From positions 6,077,618 to 6,141,617 of the forward strand of contig CM046870.1 of assembly GCA_025617745.1 (NCBI GenBank): 64,000 nucleotides of DNA, given 5' to 3'. Origin of the DNA: Heliocidaris erythrogramma (lineage: Eukaryota; Echinodermata; Echinoidea; Camarodonta; Echinometridae). Under the pieces are notes generated by a model. That model did no database searches. It saw only the letters and a program-made list of their open reading frames with translations, and was not told the DNA's origin. Made by a program: the position numbers and the translations under genes. Of this stretch, positions 1 to 13,898 are shown one piece after another (the stretch's first letter is position 1; the number at the start of each line of letters is the position of its first letter).

Positions 1-3000
1 TGTCTTGAAAGGTATCGGCTGCAAACTCATGCTACCGTCTGTGACATTTACGGATAAATGTGTGCATGTGCTCGGCTAGCTTTGTACCTGGTTTCAGGTG
101 ACCTCGAACAGAAAGGTAGTTTGAAATATAGATCTGTTCAAGATTTGACAGCCTGAATTTGTCAACTGCCCGAAGTATATCGGTCACTTCTGCCTGCATC
201 AATTCAAATGCCAGTCAGTGTCGAAATATAAGGATATGTAAGGAATGTTTAAAAAGAAATAAGATATTACTAGTATTGTAAAAAGTTACATACGTGTGAG
301 GTAATTCGGATGTGCCCCCCCCCCCCTTCATTAATGTATGAGATTTTAGTAGTCAATCCGCACCATGTGATGTGATGTAATGTAATTTGCACAACATTTT
401 GTCTATTTTTTTCTTTGTTTTTTCATAGGTAATTTATAACCATTCTGAATAATATACCACTCTGTAAGATGAACATGAATTAGCTTTCCTATGATATGAT
501 GAGAGATAATGTAACATTCTATTATCTAGTACAACTGTTCATGAAATCAATTTATTCAGGATTACATTATAGTGTGCGTAGTTTCAGTATTTAATGAAGT
601 GGGTAAAAAGTTATTTGTTATGATATTATTTTTTTCTAAAGTGAGTACTGGTAAAAGTGGCATTCTGTTTTGTAATCCTTTGATTGCAAACTAAAGCGAG
701 AAAGTCAAGATATTGTCTGGTTTTGTAAGTAAGGGGAATCAGTATAGAGATGAAGGCTAGCCTCACATATCACTTTGTATTAAGTAATCCTTTTCTGTTA
801 TTTAGATCATGATACCAAAATATTACAGGTTATAAATGAATGCAGCTAACAAAGTACATTTTCAAGTAATGCAGTAATATAATGTAAATCTTTAATACTT
901 AGAAAGCATTTGATCATATTGATGGGTAGAATTACAACCAACACAGAAGACCGAGCAAGATGATAATAGAAAGGAGCACTTAAAGCCAAATGTTTACACA
1001 AAATCACATATCTGGAAAGCTCAGCTATTAAACTTGATGGTTATCATGTGCAGGTATGGAATGGGGCGTCTGCTATAAATACACAGCCTGAGTGGCACAG
1101 ACGTCATACTACGCTACTCCCAGCTCCAATGTGCATTCAGTCGTGGAGTAAATTGTTATCAGGCACCTCATCATTTATCTCTCCTCGTCAGTGGCATAGC
1201 CATGAAGGGGTTTGTGGGGGCATATGCCCCTCCACCCCCCCCCCCCCCCAAATTAAGAATTAAGAGAAAAGGAAAAGGGAAGAGGAAAAAGATGAGATCA
1301 GAAGTTAAAAGGACCCTAGCTGTCCCACATGTCCCCCAATCAGTGAACTTTGCATTTCATTTACAGAGTAATACTGATGCCTCCCCCCCCCCCCCCCCAA
1401 TGATAATGGTGCCTCTTAATGTCTGAATGCATGCTACGCCTCCACTCCGCTTCAAAGTATCACTGCCAAGTCTTGTTTTGATGGCAGGAGTCTCTGTAAC
1501 TTGATAATGGAAGAGCAATAATGTCTTCTGCCCTCAAGGAGATGAGCCTCAAGCTTTCCCAAAATAGGATAGGCTTCAATACATTATTGTTAACTTTCTT
1601 GGGAGGGGGGAGGGGTAGTAATGTGGTCCTAATCTGTAATCGTTTGCCAATCAGCAGAGCTTGAGCCTTGAATTCACTGGTTTTGTTTTGTTTTTAGTTG
1701 GATTTAAATGTATATCAAAGTATCAAAGATAATGTTTCTGTGACATCTTGATTTGATGTCTGGAGTTAAATCAAAGCTCTAGGTTGATTAGAGTAGTATT
1801 CATTACAACAATTTATGACACTATATCATGCTCCACAAAGATAAATAGTTTGGATCTGGAATATTAATACTCAGATGTACCATAATAATCTTGATTAAAG
1901 TATTATAGCTTTGATGATGATGCTGATGATGCTGATGATATTAACAATCTTTGACTTTGCCATATTGTTGTGTATCACACAGGGTTCTACTTAGACAGAA
2001 ATTCTTTAGTAAAAATTGACATTTGTCCACCGTCCCCGTATGAAAAGGCAGTCACTGGAGCCAGATGTAGTCTTAGTGGACCTAGAGACTGAAGCTTTCG
2101 GTCTTGGTTCTACTCTACAGAGAGAGGTTTTGTATTCATAAAGAAGTGACTACGCGTGCTGTGTTGTATTCTATTGTATGTGCCATATCATTTAATGTGT
2201 TGTGCTGCCATGTACTTATCATTCTTGACCACTTTGAAATTCATATCAACTAGAAATTTTGACTGTGACTACTTGAAGTGAAGTGCATTTTGAGAGAAAT
2301 TGTCTAAAAACTTGCGTTGAATTGTTGATTGTGTATGATTCATATTAGTCTTTATGTATATTAGGGCCATTTGGATTCAACAAGTAATAAAGTTGTACTT
2401 AAATTTCCTGAAAATCCCTTAAAATGAAATGTGTAACATAAGGATTAGAAAACATTTGACTTGTTTTTAATTTGTTTTTTAATTTTTAATTTGTTTTATA
2501 ATTTTTAATTATTAATACTTAAACAAGTCTAAGGCAATTATTATCAGAATAATTATTTTCATTGTAGCTTGCAATGAAATGTTCCTTCACATGAATTTGA
2601 AGTCGAAGATAAACTAATATAGAATTGTGGTCGTCCCAAAAGGATGAAGTCTGTATTTGGGTTTTTTCAGTGAAGTGTAAGAAATAGAATTATGTGAAAT
2701 ATATTGCAGAAAACTGTTCGTGTTGTGAAACTCATCAAAGAGTTATGTGCCTGAAAATGCTGTGACAAAGGTATTCATTTTTACTTTGTTCTATTTTTTT
2801 CAATGTCTGTATGAATATATTCGTAATATATGATAGGAAAGAATATCCCATTATTGCTCATTTTTTGTACTGCCTTTTATTTTATTTTGCATATTGCTGG
2901 TGAGCTATGGAATTGTTGGATAAAGAATTTTGTGTAAATATCCATGCTGTATATATTTCCTAATAAATGATTATCAGCAATTGGTGTATATTTATAATGC
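1..3000 (+). other. No recognised coding; possible 3' UTR end of an upstream gene
   Basis: No reading frame here is recognisable as an exon. AATAAA at 2962-2967 follows two Pumilio-type motifs, TGTAAATA (2933-2940) and TGTATATA (2948-2955), and is followed by GT-rich sequence. That arrangement would fit the end of a long plus-strand 3' UTR whose coding part lies left of the window. Short poly-C runs (about 317-327, 1237-1250, 1384-1398) and a GATGATGCT tract (about 1914-1939) are also present. Confidence 0.3.
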
Positions 3001-3212
3001 AATCACCGTTTGTATCGTCTTATTACATAGTATTGGGCTGCATATCACTTGAGTTATTGGTATGATATTGGATGTGACTTGTTTTACTTGCAAACATGGT
3101 GATATGAGTAGGCGATGTTACTTGTGACAAGGAAGAAAAGATGTAAACAGAAAGAGAAACAGACAGACAAACAGAGACAGATATAAAGACAGAGGGGGGA
3201 GGGGGGGAGATA

Positions 3213-4751
3213 CATTAAAATGGCTTAACTCGAATGGGTAGGGTGCGGGAGCGGGATGGGAGCGGGATGGGAGCGGAACGGGCACACCCTTTCGAGACAA
3301 GCCCCCCCGGTTATCTCGAATGGACGCGTTCCCAGCGAGAAGTTCAATGAACGCGCCACTTCGAGACAACCGGGGGGGCTTTCCTCGAATGAGTGTGTTG
3401 AGTAGACTTTTGTAACAGACGTTTTAGAATTTTTTTTTGAAAAATGTACTCTTGCTGGTTTTTTTTCGTTTTTCTTTTGTCTAAGATGTAGAAAATATAA
3501 AAAAACGGTATCTAAAAATGCTTTTGACAAGGAAATCATTATTTGTGCAAAATAAATCGGAGAATTGAATAATTATGCATTAAAACACACGGGGAAGAAA
3601 GGGCAAGTGGCGTAGCTAGGATTGTTAATTTATTTTTATTTTTTTGGCGTGACCTGTTAAATATTGTGAAATTGTGTTACAGACATGTGCTGACATAAGC
3701 CAAGGTGTGTTTATCATCTTTCCAAAGTTAGAAACACCTTTAATGCCACTATCATTCTATCAATACCCACTATCAAAAGTCAAAACTCATATCAAAAGGT
3801 CGTTTGTACCCGGCCCCCAACTCCCCATACCAGGGTAGGCCTATGCTCGTAACTCCTTTTCAAAAGTGACCCCCTATTCCGGAGAAGTTGGAATTTGTTT
3901 TACCCCCTATCCCGGGAAATTTTCTGAGATATTGGACCCCCTATCCAGGCAATTTAGGAAATTAACCCCCCCCCCCCCCCCCCCCACCTATCCCCGGGGA
4001 GGAAACCACCAGAGTCTGCGAAAATTGACCCCTATTTAAATTTTCCCGGGAATATTTTTTCATCTTCCTCATTCATCTTCCTATTTTCTTACTCACCCAC
4101 CAATAAGGGGTGGGGCATGGCCATCTTGTGCCTCCCCCCCCCCCCCCGTAAAAAAATACGCCGCAGTGAATTAACATTCTATTCTGGACTGTCTGCCCGA
4201 CCAGACCTTTGACTTTTAAATGAACATTCCATTATGAATTCATGCAACCTCATACATTCATTTGACAACCCCCGTTATCAGTGACGGCACCGGGGGCATG
4301 GGGGGGGGGGCATTTGCCCCCAGTTGCCCCCCAAAATTTTCGGAGTGAAAAAAATAAAAGGGTGGAAAATTTTGTTTGTCCGCCCTTGCTCCCAACAATT
4401 TCTTTTGCCCCCCCCCCCCCCCCCCCCCCCACCCCACTTTAAAAATCCTGGTGCCGCCACTGCCGGTTATATTTTCTACATCTTAGACAAAAGAAAAACG
4501 AAAAAACCAGCAAGAGTACATTTTTCAAAAAAAATTCTAAAACGTCTATTACAAAAGTCTACTCAACACACTCATTCGAGGAAAGCCCCCCCGGTTGTCT
4601 CGAAGTGGCGCGTTCATTGAACTTCTCGCTGGGAACGCGTCCATTCGAGATAACCGGGGGGGCTTGTCTCGAAAGGGTGTGCCCGTTCCCGCTCCCATCC
4701 CGCTCCCATCCCGCTCCCGCACCCCACCCATTCGAGACAAGCCCATTAAAA
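3213..4751. mobile_element. Fold-back DNA transposon with ~285 bp inverted arms
   Basis: The left arm (about 3221-3508) and right arm (about 4471-4743) are near-identical reverse complements, including the unusual GC-rich block with GAGCGGGATGGGAGCGGGAT and repeated TTCGAGACAA/TCTCGAA words. The 8-bp direct repeat CATTAAAA occurs just outside both ends (3213-3220 and 4744-4751), as expected for a target-site duplication. The core has no protein. Long arms and an empty core point to a non-autonomous fold-back element. Confidence 0.8.
4279..4462. mobile_element. hAT-like MITE nested in the fold-back element
   Basis: The ends read CAGTGACGGCACC... and ...GGTGCCGCCACTG, an imperfect inverted pair of the CAGTGGCG type typical of hAT elements. 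The flanking 8-mers CCCGTTAT (4271-4278) and CCGGTTAT (4463-4470) match at 7 of 8 positions. The body is mostly poly-G, poly-C and a T/A-rich stretch. Confidence 0.65.
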
Positions 4752-7700
4752 AGGCATTAAACTGGCAAAACTTGAACAGCGCCACCTTACTGTAACTGCT
4801 AAATTGAGATTGTAATTTGAAAATTAATTGCATTTTATTATTGAATTTCGACAAACTGCTGTTTGGAAAATAGGCACATTTTATATTTCAAACAATTATT
4901 TTTGACGTTGTACATGAGGAAAAATGCCCACAGATACATTCTAAGCTTCTACAAACTAGAATAGGGCATGATGGGAAAATTAGAGGCACATATACTTATC
5001 AAATCCTGTTGAAAGATGGCGCCATTAGGAGTTTCAATTTACTGTCACTTTAAAGGGAAGAGAGAGAGAGAGAGCTTGAAGAAATGAAGGCAGAGGCAGA
5101 AAAGCATTGATCATCATGAAAGAGGGAGGATGGAGGGTGGATGAAATACTGCATAATCTAAAGAGGACATTTTTGAGAGCAAAGGAGAAGATGGTAGGGG
5201 CTAAGTTACACAGGAGAAGGGGGAAAAAAAGAGGATTTAGAGGGCGACTTAACACAAACTGGGAAATAATTGAGAATGGAGAGATGAATTTGAAAAGAAG
5301 GTAAAGTGAAAGATGGTCACTGTTCATATTGTTCTTTTATTTATTTGTTATTATTATTAAGTGTTAATATAAAGTTGGGGTATTACCAGCAAACCAGGAT
5401 CGAACAAAACCCAACCAGCGAGAGAGAGAGAGAGAGAGATTGTGTGATATTAAATTCAATCTCAAATTATCAATAATATTTGAGATGGGGAAATACGGGA
5501 TGAGAGGAAACAGACCTCAAGAATAGCACGAAACAAAACGACACCGAGACATAAAAAGTGTCAATTAAGTAGGGGGTCCGTCGATAAAAACGAAGATTTC
5601 TAAAGAATACAGAACTTTTCTGCTTCGGTGTCTGCAGTTTATCCATGTTTGATAGAACATTGTCACAATTGAAGTAGACGGACGTTTTATCTGAATTCCC
5701 TTTCAGAAATGACTTTTAAAGTTGACATCGCATGAGATGCGCCATGCAGCGTGAGGAAATTACACGACGTCGGAGAATTTGTAGGAACTCAAATAATTGA
5801 AAGGCATTTCGCATTCCATGACTAACTTGGAAAGAGCGATAAAAATTCTGGCGCTGCGGAAAGCCCAGTCATCGAAATAAATCTCTCTAATGACACACAA
5901 GTGAGGATTGAAACAAGAAATACCATTAATCACTCGGCGCTCATCGATACTCTTATGTCAATCTTTGTCTCTTGATTCAAAATAATTGTCAAAAAAAAAA
6001 TGCGGGAGAAGACAAATGAATTATTGCAAATCATGGAATCAAAATCGTCATAATATGAGGGTCAGTAAGATGAGGAACGATCGACTGAACTTACCAGGGT
6101 GGCCAAATCAAAATAAATTTACTGTCGGGGGGGGGGGGGGTTCATAACAAATCTGAAGGGGGAAGGACGTAATCGTAAGAATTTCTCGAAGGGGGGTCGA
6201 CGTCGTTGGCCAGAATATAAACTTTCCAACGAGCAAAGCAAAGAAACAAAAATCTAGACACGTTATTATAGTGAAAATGTAATTTTGTCATCAAAATATA
6301 TAGTTATGTAGAAATAGCCTATGGGTCGGGCGGATCAGGGAGGTCACAGTGTTCCCCTCCTTATTTACAGATTATTCAACTTAGTGCTCATTCAAATGTG
6401 CCTCTTCAGAAACTAAATTAGATGCTCTGCTACATTAACCCTTTCGAGACAATTAAATGATCACATTTTGTGCTATGGCCCAATAACTTTTGATTCAGAG
6501 CCCTAAAAAACATACCAGATGCATGAGTAGAAAGAGCAATATTTTCTGCACACACTGTGTCCATTTTTGTTACATGACCGTACTGCGTTTGATGTCAGGA
6601 ATTTTAAAAAGGAGAATAAGCTTTAAAATCCTTAAATTGGCAATACAATGAGAGGTTCATCAAAATCATTGTTTTTGTCAAAATTGGTAGGGGTTTTTCG
6701 ACAAAGTGCTTAATATGTATGTTGTTTTCAAACGCATTACATTTTATTAGAACCAAGCATTAAAAGAAATTATTTTGTTGCCAATTTGAAGAATAAATTT
6801 AAAATGTGATCAATTTTGCCCTTAAATAATTCCTGTCATGAAAGGGTTAAAGTATCCTTTCAATCCGAACCGGGGTCAACCCCCTCCTCTTCAATGGCAG
6901 ATTCAATTTTAACTTGGCATTTCGAGCAGTACATTAGTACATCTCGTAAAAATGAAAATGATTTATTCCAAATTCAAATCTACACAAAGAGTGACATTTG
7001 ACTGATTTCCATACTAAGATGCCCTCTTTTCTTTTTTTCTTTTCTTTTCTTTTTTTTTTTTTGGCGGGCGGGGAGGGGGGTGGTAAATTTGCATGACTTG
7101 CCCCTTCATCTCCGGAACATGGAAATATTATGTCAATGGGTATACAGAATCTCATCTGGGGCGTAGTGAAGGGGCCTGAGGAACGCCCCCATAACATGTT
7201 AGTGCGCCATAGGCCTATTTCACTTTAAGGAATTCCCATATATAAAAAAAAAAAAAAAAAAAGAAGAATTCATGTGTCATAACCCGCACCCCCACCCCCT
7301 CATTGATAATCCAAGCCGACATCTTGCAATCATTTTCGATAATTTACATTTGTGTTTTTAGTTTGTCTTCTCACATTCGTGGGGTTTTTTCTTATTGTAA
7401 AGCGCCTTAAGCATGTTTTTATGGAAAGGCGCTATATAAATACAAATATGTATGTATTTCAGTGAATATGGTCATGCGTAAATCGGATTTATTTGCAGGC
7501 ATATGCCTCCGTTTTATTATGATATCTGTTATTTATGAATAAAGTTACCTACATCTTTGAATGAACAGATTTTTCCCAATTGCCCTTTCACTACAATGCC
7601 CTCCTATTTTCATTTCCAAGGGCGTTTCAAGTAAGTAACCATTTTGCAGGGTTTCGGTTTCATAGCTCCGAGGTGCATTTAGGGGTGGCGCGAAAACGAG

Positions 7701-8159
7701 GAGCGGAAAAGAAAAGAAAGAAAAAAAGGGGAAAGACGTTCGCGCGGTAGATAACATTAAAAAAATATAACGTCACCACACTCTCTCCAGCGAGATACAG
7801 ACGATCGTGATAGTGAATGTCGCGTGATCGCCTAAGGGCGCAGATGTTGAGAATTGAGCTCGAAACTTACCCTCGTCATGAGAGAAAAATATCCGGAATG
7901 AAGGAATAAGAAATCGAAGATCTCCTGTAAAACCTCTCACATCTAGTAACCTAAAAACTTTAAGTTCATCAGGATTAATTACAAAATGTAGGGCATGTCA
8001 TTATTACACATGGTTGTACGAGACCGGGGATGGGCGGGGGGGCGCTGCAGCCCTCGAGAATTTTTGAAATTACTAATGTTTGAGCAACTGCCATCTTAAA
8101 GTGGAATAACCATCACGTTATATTCTGGCAGCCAGGTGGTCTATTGCTTTTTTATATAT
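4752..8159. other. Intergenic, simple repeats and MITE remnants
   Basis: Nothing coding is recognised. Contents are short (GA)n runs (about 5061-5072 and 5420-5439), a poly-G run near 6127-6140, poly-T near 7040 and poly-A near 7245. The TTAA-flanked element at 6435-6850 is listed separately. Open frames here are short and low in complexity. Confidence 0.6.
6435..6850. mobile_element. TTAA-flanked MITE (piggyBac-type ends)
   Basis: It begins TTAACCCTTTCGAGACA and ends TGTCATGAAAGGGTTAA, giving a TTAA target site and inverted ends starting CCCTTTC. Its last 75 bases recur at about 38899-38990 in a TRRAP intron (TTGTTGCCAATTTGAAG ... CCCTTAAATAATT), so the family is dispersed. Confidence 0.6.
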
Positions 8160-8330
8160 CGATGTGTCGTAGTCGAGTGGTTTAAACGCTTGACTGGAGA
8201 TTCGAAGATCGATCCCCGGCACGGCACTTATGTCCTTTGGCAAGGCATTTCATCTATATTGCTCCTCTCCACCCAGGTGTTAAGTGGATAGGATGCGAAA
8301 GTCATATTATTATCATTATCATTATTATTA
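8160..8330 (+). repeat. tRNA-derived SINE
   Basis: The head contains an A-box-like TAGTCGAGTGG and a B-box-like GATCGATCCC about 40 bases apart. A body follows with TTTGGCAAGGCATTTCATC and CTCCACCCAGGTG, and the tail is an ATT-rich simple repeat. Related copies occur on the other strand at 20281-20465 and 60363-60548. Confidence 0.65.
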
Positions 8331-8339
8331 TTACTACAT

Positions 8340-10540
8340 AAATCTGTCGTTATCAGTCTAATCGTGCTAAATATTTTTCTCTCGATCGCTGTGCTTTTTC
8401 GCAAAGTCTAAAACCTAAAAAAGTTGCTATTAAGGCAAAAAAGAGACCCTACACTAACCAAATTCTAAACTTCAATCTTGGACCAAACACTATACCAAAT
8501 CCTAACCCTAACCCTTAATCACTAGCGTACCCAATGGGGGGGAGGCAAAGGGGCAGACTGCCCCTGACAACTTTTTACCCAAACCCCAAAAAAGTATAGT
8601 TCCCCCTTTCTTTTAGAACTTTTTGTTTGTTTTGCTTGTCAGAGAATTGGACACCATAAAATCTTGTACCCCCACTGAGTGAGTTTTGGAGGGATGGCGA
8701 GAAGGAAAAAATACGGATCTCCCTAGTACAAACAGTTTCCGCTCATCATTTTCTTGCCAGTTTTGCCCCTCTTGACTCCAAGGTCCCGGTACGCCACTGC
8801 CCTAAATCAAACCTAAAAAACCAATTGCAGCCCTTACACCAACCCTATATCTCAGTTTGACGATACAGAGCCCCTGCAATTGTCGTATAAAAGCAATTGT
8901 CGGAGCACCACAATGAAATATCGTATTTCATTGAACAACAACTTATCTCATGTTACGACAAACTCTCAACATTTTGTCAAAGTCTCTCAAACGACTTTTG
9001 GTTTCTGAAACAGCAAAAACAACAAACGCATCATGAACAGGGAGCTGGGGGCACCCCGTCCATCTGACTACGTTATTTTTAGTACGCGGTTTTCGAGGTA
9101 CTACGACCTTTATATATAAAATGACGGAAATATCACATTGAGGAAAAAACCTCGGGACAAAGATCGGTTAATTCCAGGGATGTAAAATAAAATTTGGTCA
9201 TGCAATTCGTGAGAAGATCAGTAGCCGTGGATTTAGCTAAAGTCTGTAGGCTACTTGGTCAGTATGATGGGTATGTCAGCTAAAGCTCTGGCAAGGCCGA
9301 TCGATTTTATGGAATCAGACTGGGAAATGTTATCTCATTTAAGTTTGAAATAGGACCAACTGAAACGCATTCAACAATGATATCCAACACTTTTAAAGTT
9401 TGCCAACAATAGTCCCGGTAACTGTATACTATGAAACACAAAAGACCTCAAGAGACCTATAATTTGTTTGTTGAAATTGTAAACAGAAAGAGTTTCGATG
9501 AACGAAATCTTTTGTCCTTCCCTCATCTAAATGAGAGGGGGAACAGTAGAGAAAACAGAGAGAAAGAAATGGAAATTGGAGAGGGGTAACAGGAGATAAC
9601 AGAAATCTTTCACGAAACCTCAACTAATCGACTGTCTTGTTAATTCGTATTTCATTTACCTGTTATACTGGTGCCCTCCCCCCCCCCCCCCCCCCCCACA
9701 CACACATGATGCCACTGCCCCTCAATGACTGGACACGTGGTACGCCACTTTGTCATTTTTATAGGTATAGGCTACGTTTAACCGTCTTCGCTTCCAGTGG
9801 TCGCGGAACCGGGGGGCTGCAGCCCCTTTCCCTTTTCTTTGAGTAGACACGTTTCATAATGCATGCATATAGACTTGTAACTATAGACTTTGTAATGCTC
9901 GTTTGCATGCTTACCCGGGCATGCTTAGCCCCCACCCCCCCCCCCCCCCCCCCCGCCCCCATCTCCCCTCCTCCTCCGACACACTTTAAAAAACGCTCCG
10001 CGGCCCCTGGATTGTGTGCATTAATCCGTTAGTGACATGACGAGGGTCTCTTCAAGGCTCTTTTGTATCTATTTGGAATCTCGACTGGAGACATCAATAT
10101 AGCTTGAAGGACAGTATTGTCACGGTATAGGCTAATACAGAGTAATCCTGGTCATGTTTTGGACATCATCAACTTCTAAATAGATGTTAATAGTCTTGTA
10201 ATTCACCATGCTATTATTAATATTCGACGAGCCGTGACACATTAAAATGGCAACCTGCATGGTGATACGACTTTTTAAAATTATTTGTTTTTGTTTCGTT
10301 TTGTTTTTGTTTGTTTATTTGTTTGTTGTTTGTTGTTGTGTGTTTATGGGGGCCATATTATTATTATTATTATTATATCATGAGTACACTGGTTTCAAGC
10401 CAAAATGACTCTTGAACAAGAGAAGTTAAACTAGACTAATTCTAATTCCTAGAAAATAAAGATGATACTTCCAATTGCTAATTAGGCTTAGCTGCTGTTT
10501 TCAAGATATTCTAATTTGATATTTATGTATTGTTGTGGGA
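8340..10540. other. Intergenic, repeat remnants
   Basis: 8519-8802 resembles the hAT-like poly-C family (CACTAGCGTACCC ... GGTACGCCACTG). Two TTAGGG-type units near 8500-8516 look incidental. Poly-C runs occur at about 9678-9697 and 9937-9954. A GTTT-rich stretch lies at 10290-10340. No gene is recognised. Confidence 0.55.
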
Positions 10541-10544
10541 CCCC

Positions 10545-10764
10545 AATAACAGCTCTCGAAAAGTCGCTCAGTAGGGGGGGGGGGGGGGGGACGACAAACA
10601 AAATTTTTCGCCAGACCACCAAAATTTGCTCAGTTGGGAGGGGGTGGGGGTCCAGTTTCCCTCCACAAGCAAAAAAAAAAAAAGATTTTCGTTCTAAAAG
10701 GAGGGCACAATGCATATTTTTCTTCCAAAAAATGTGCCCCCCCCCCTAAATCCGCCACTGCCCA
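10545..10764. mobile_element. hAT-like poly-G/poly-C MITE, 5' truncated
   Basis: It shares CTCGAAAAGTCGCTCAGT, CGCCAGACC and the CTTCCAAAA...CCGCCACTG end with the fuller copy at 13899-14284, but lacks that copy's first roughly 100 bases. It is non-coding. Confidence 0.65.
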
Positions 10765-10769
10765 GTAAG

Positions 10770-13700
10770 GTGTACATAGTGTAAACAAAAATCATGTTTA
10801 ACGCTTTTATTGCCCATAACTGAACAGCTGAAACTCGTATCAGACTGAAGTTAACCCATGTAAAGTTCAAGGATGGCAAGGTTCCCGGGCAAAGTTACTT
10901 GGAGTAAGTTTAATGTTATAGTATTTTGAATTCCCGCCAAAATCCAGGTAGAACATTTTTTTTTAATGTTGATGTGTTACTTGTTTGAATTAAAATAAAC
11001 ATTCTCGTTTTCAACTCTGTAAAAGGTTGAGATAACTAACATACATTGTGGGGACTTTACAAATACTCACTGGCACACACCTGATGCCAAATGAGCATTA
11101 ATAATTACTTTTTCTATCGTGTTCAAATTATTATGTCAACGAATTTTCCTTCCCAAGTCAAGTTTCGTGTCAATTACTTTCGCACGCGATCCACCGTAAT
11201 ACGAATTACCGACCTGCTAAGCAGTTCCGAAGTAAACACATCACGCACTGAGTTCATTAAATATTTCCAAAAATGCTAGGTGACACGAATCAGTCTATAT
11301 TTGGCTTACAAAAATATTGAAAAATTGAAAAATGATGACGCTGTGTCCTAATTCGCTCTACGTGTTGAATCGTTCATGCCTTCACACGGGACACCTTATC
11401 TGTATAATCAGCGTGGCATTCCAAATACTGCTCATCGAAATATCGTCTCGATCTAGAAAGCAAGATCGACGTCAACTCAGAATGAAGATATTCCATATTT
11501 CGCTCGTTTCATTTTTTAAATCAACTACATATAGAGGCGTGACAAAATCAGAATATCTCACTTGCACGCACTGCTTCAATAATATGTTGGCTATGTTCTT
11601 TCTTTTTTGAAGCTATGTTCCATACCTTTAAGCTACGTCACTTTTACAAGTTTTATAGGCATATAGTTATCCAGGGGTGGGTCCAAGATCTTGTGAAGGA
11701 GGCACAATAGTCCGAAAATATTCTGCCAAGCAAAAAATAAATAAATAAATAAGAAAAAAGTCACAAAGTAAAAGGAGGGACATTTCAGAGTTGAGTACTT
11801 AAGATGATATTATGCCACTTATAGGTTTCAAAAGGGGGTCACAGCCCGCCCCCCCCCCCAACCCCGCCCGTAAATCCCCCAGTGTATGTATCTGATCTCT
11901 TACCCCTTAGTCTACTTTTGAATTTCCCCGTGGAATAGATACACTTATAATTGTGAACGGAGACTTCTTATTGCTCGCATCCAGTTTCATTCCTTAATGC
12001 GACAGATTCACATGTATATGATTATTAATGTCGTATAATCGTGAATATTATTTGTAAACATTAAAGAAGAACGATTTCTATTACATTTTACTATCATTTT
12101 GATGATAAAATCATAAAATCCTTGGCATTAACGTTCAAGAAGATGGATTTTATATTTACCGCACATTCATTTTCCAATCATCCATTTATCTGTTTAAAAA
12201 AATCCCTGTCAAAACTTTTTTGTTTAACCTGTGGCGAAGCGTGGGTCCAGTCATTGACAGTGTACTGCCATGGGGGTGGGATGGAGGCGCATCGGTCTTT
12301 ATATCAATGAATGAAAATAATATGGACTAACAAGACCACTAATTCCAATTCATCTCCCTTTTCTCGTCTGTTTCCCTCTCTCTTTTCTATTCTTTCTTCT
12401 AATCTCCAAGACTTTTCCCTCCCCCTTTGAACATCGATTAGGGAGGGGGTGCCCCCCCCCCCCGTAGCTACACCACTTACTGCGACCTTTCATAATGAAT
12501 CGACGATGAAACATCGTGATCATTCATGATTTCATCAATCTCATGAAAACAAGAGAACGCAAGTGAAATAATAATTTAGAATTTGGGAGGAGAGGAAAAT
12601 TTCCGTCGCTTGAACCCCTGGGGCAATTATTCAATTTCATTTCAGTTCCTGAGTGGTATGATTTCGATCAATTTACACAGGCGACTGGAAAGTTCAAAAT
12701 GAGATTGTTATCGGCCTCTCTTGCGTAAGTCGATGATTTGATTGGGGATGAAAAAAAATGAAAGTACAATTTTCTATTTGAATCAACCCAGGAACATTAC
12801 TTGACACTGCCAGGAAGGTAATCTAGGTACGTTATGTATGTGTGTGTGTTTGGGGGGGGGGGGGTATTCACCGGTAAGGTGACCTTTTTGTTTATATAAT
12901 GAAGACAACGACACGACGACGAAGGTGATGATGTCGATAATGATGATGATAACAGTGACATGGTGCCAATGATAATGCTGATGATGGTAGTGATGATGAT
13001 GAAGACTCGTATGATGATATTGATGATGGTAGTGATGATGATGAAGACTCGTATGATGATGTTGATGATGATAATGATGATAATGGTGATGATTACGATG
13101 ATGATTATGACCAGTGATAAAGACTTTTCTTCTTTCTTTATATATATATAAAGATAGTTCTGCTTCGGACTTGCACAGTTATAGACAAAATAGAAATGTA
13201 AAGTCCGTATACGATGGAAATATAAATGTATATGTGTCGTGTTTTATATTTCCCCCACTAGTTGATAATGATATATCCATTATATGGTCAGGTAATACAC
13301 TTATTATAATTCATTAAATATCATATTTTCTTTACTAAACGCTATATACTCAGTTTTCTTAAACTTTCTGGGATTTTTCACTTGTATTGTATATAAGCTA
13401 TTTAAGCAATTAACAATTTAACAATACGATCATGCCAAAGGGTTGAACATTCCATCTGTTTCTTATTTAATATAGCGTATAACTATATTAAATATATTAT
13501 ATATGTTCTTCTCTTTCTTTGCTTATCGTACGTCTCCCCCCCCCCCCCCCCAAAATTCCATCGTACCGACAACGCCATCTTGATAAGTGGCGAGATTTAT
13601 CGGTTGAGAGGCACATTATTTATTGATACAAAGGTTTATGAGTATTTCTACTTTTAGAATCAATCATTTTGGTGACAACCTTTTCTCTTGTTATTAAGAT

Positions 13701-13895
13701 TAATTTCTTCGCGAGGAAAGCTAACAGATACGTAGAAAATGGAATTTCAATCTTAAATCTATATTTGAATTAATTTCGTCAAATACATTTTCCATACACC
13801 AAAAGTATTCCCTTTACAAAGTTAAGACAGAATATACATTAATAATAATAATAAATGTTTTGTCTGGCAGTTAAAGAGCTAAAATCCTGCAGTAC
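10770..13895. other. Intergenic, no gene seen
   Basis: Reading frames at 11091-11279 and 11332-11610 show no recognisable domain. A poly-C-type repeat remnant lies around 11670-11890 and another near 12440-12475. A GAT-type microsatellite fills about 12925-13110 and a poly-G run lies near 12850-12864. Confidence 0.5.
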
Positions 13896-13898
13896 AAG

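Noticed and set aside
3225-4854. Overlapping frames in the fold-back arms
   Set aside because: The same frames appear in both arms because they are inverted copies; no motif and no support as genes.
8500-8516. CCTAACCCTAACCCTTA, telomere-like
   Set aside because: Only about two and a half units inside ordinary intergenic DNA; a similar TTAGG-rich stretch at 59365-59450 is also degenerate.
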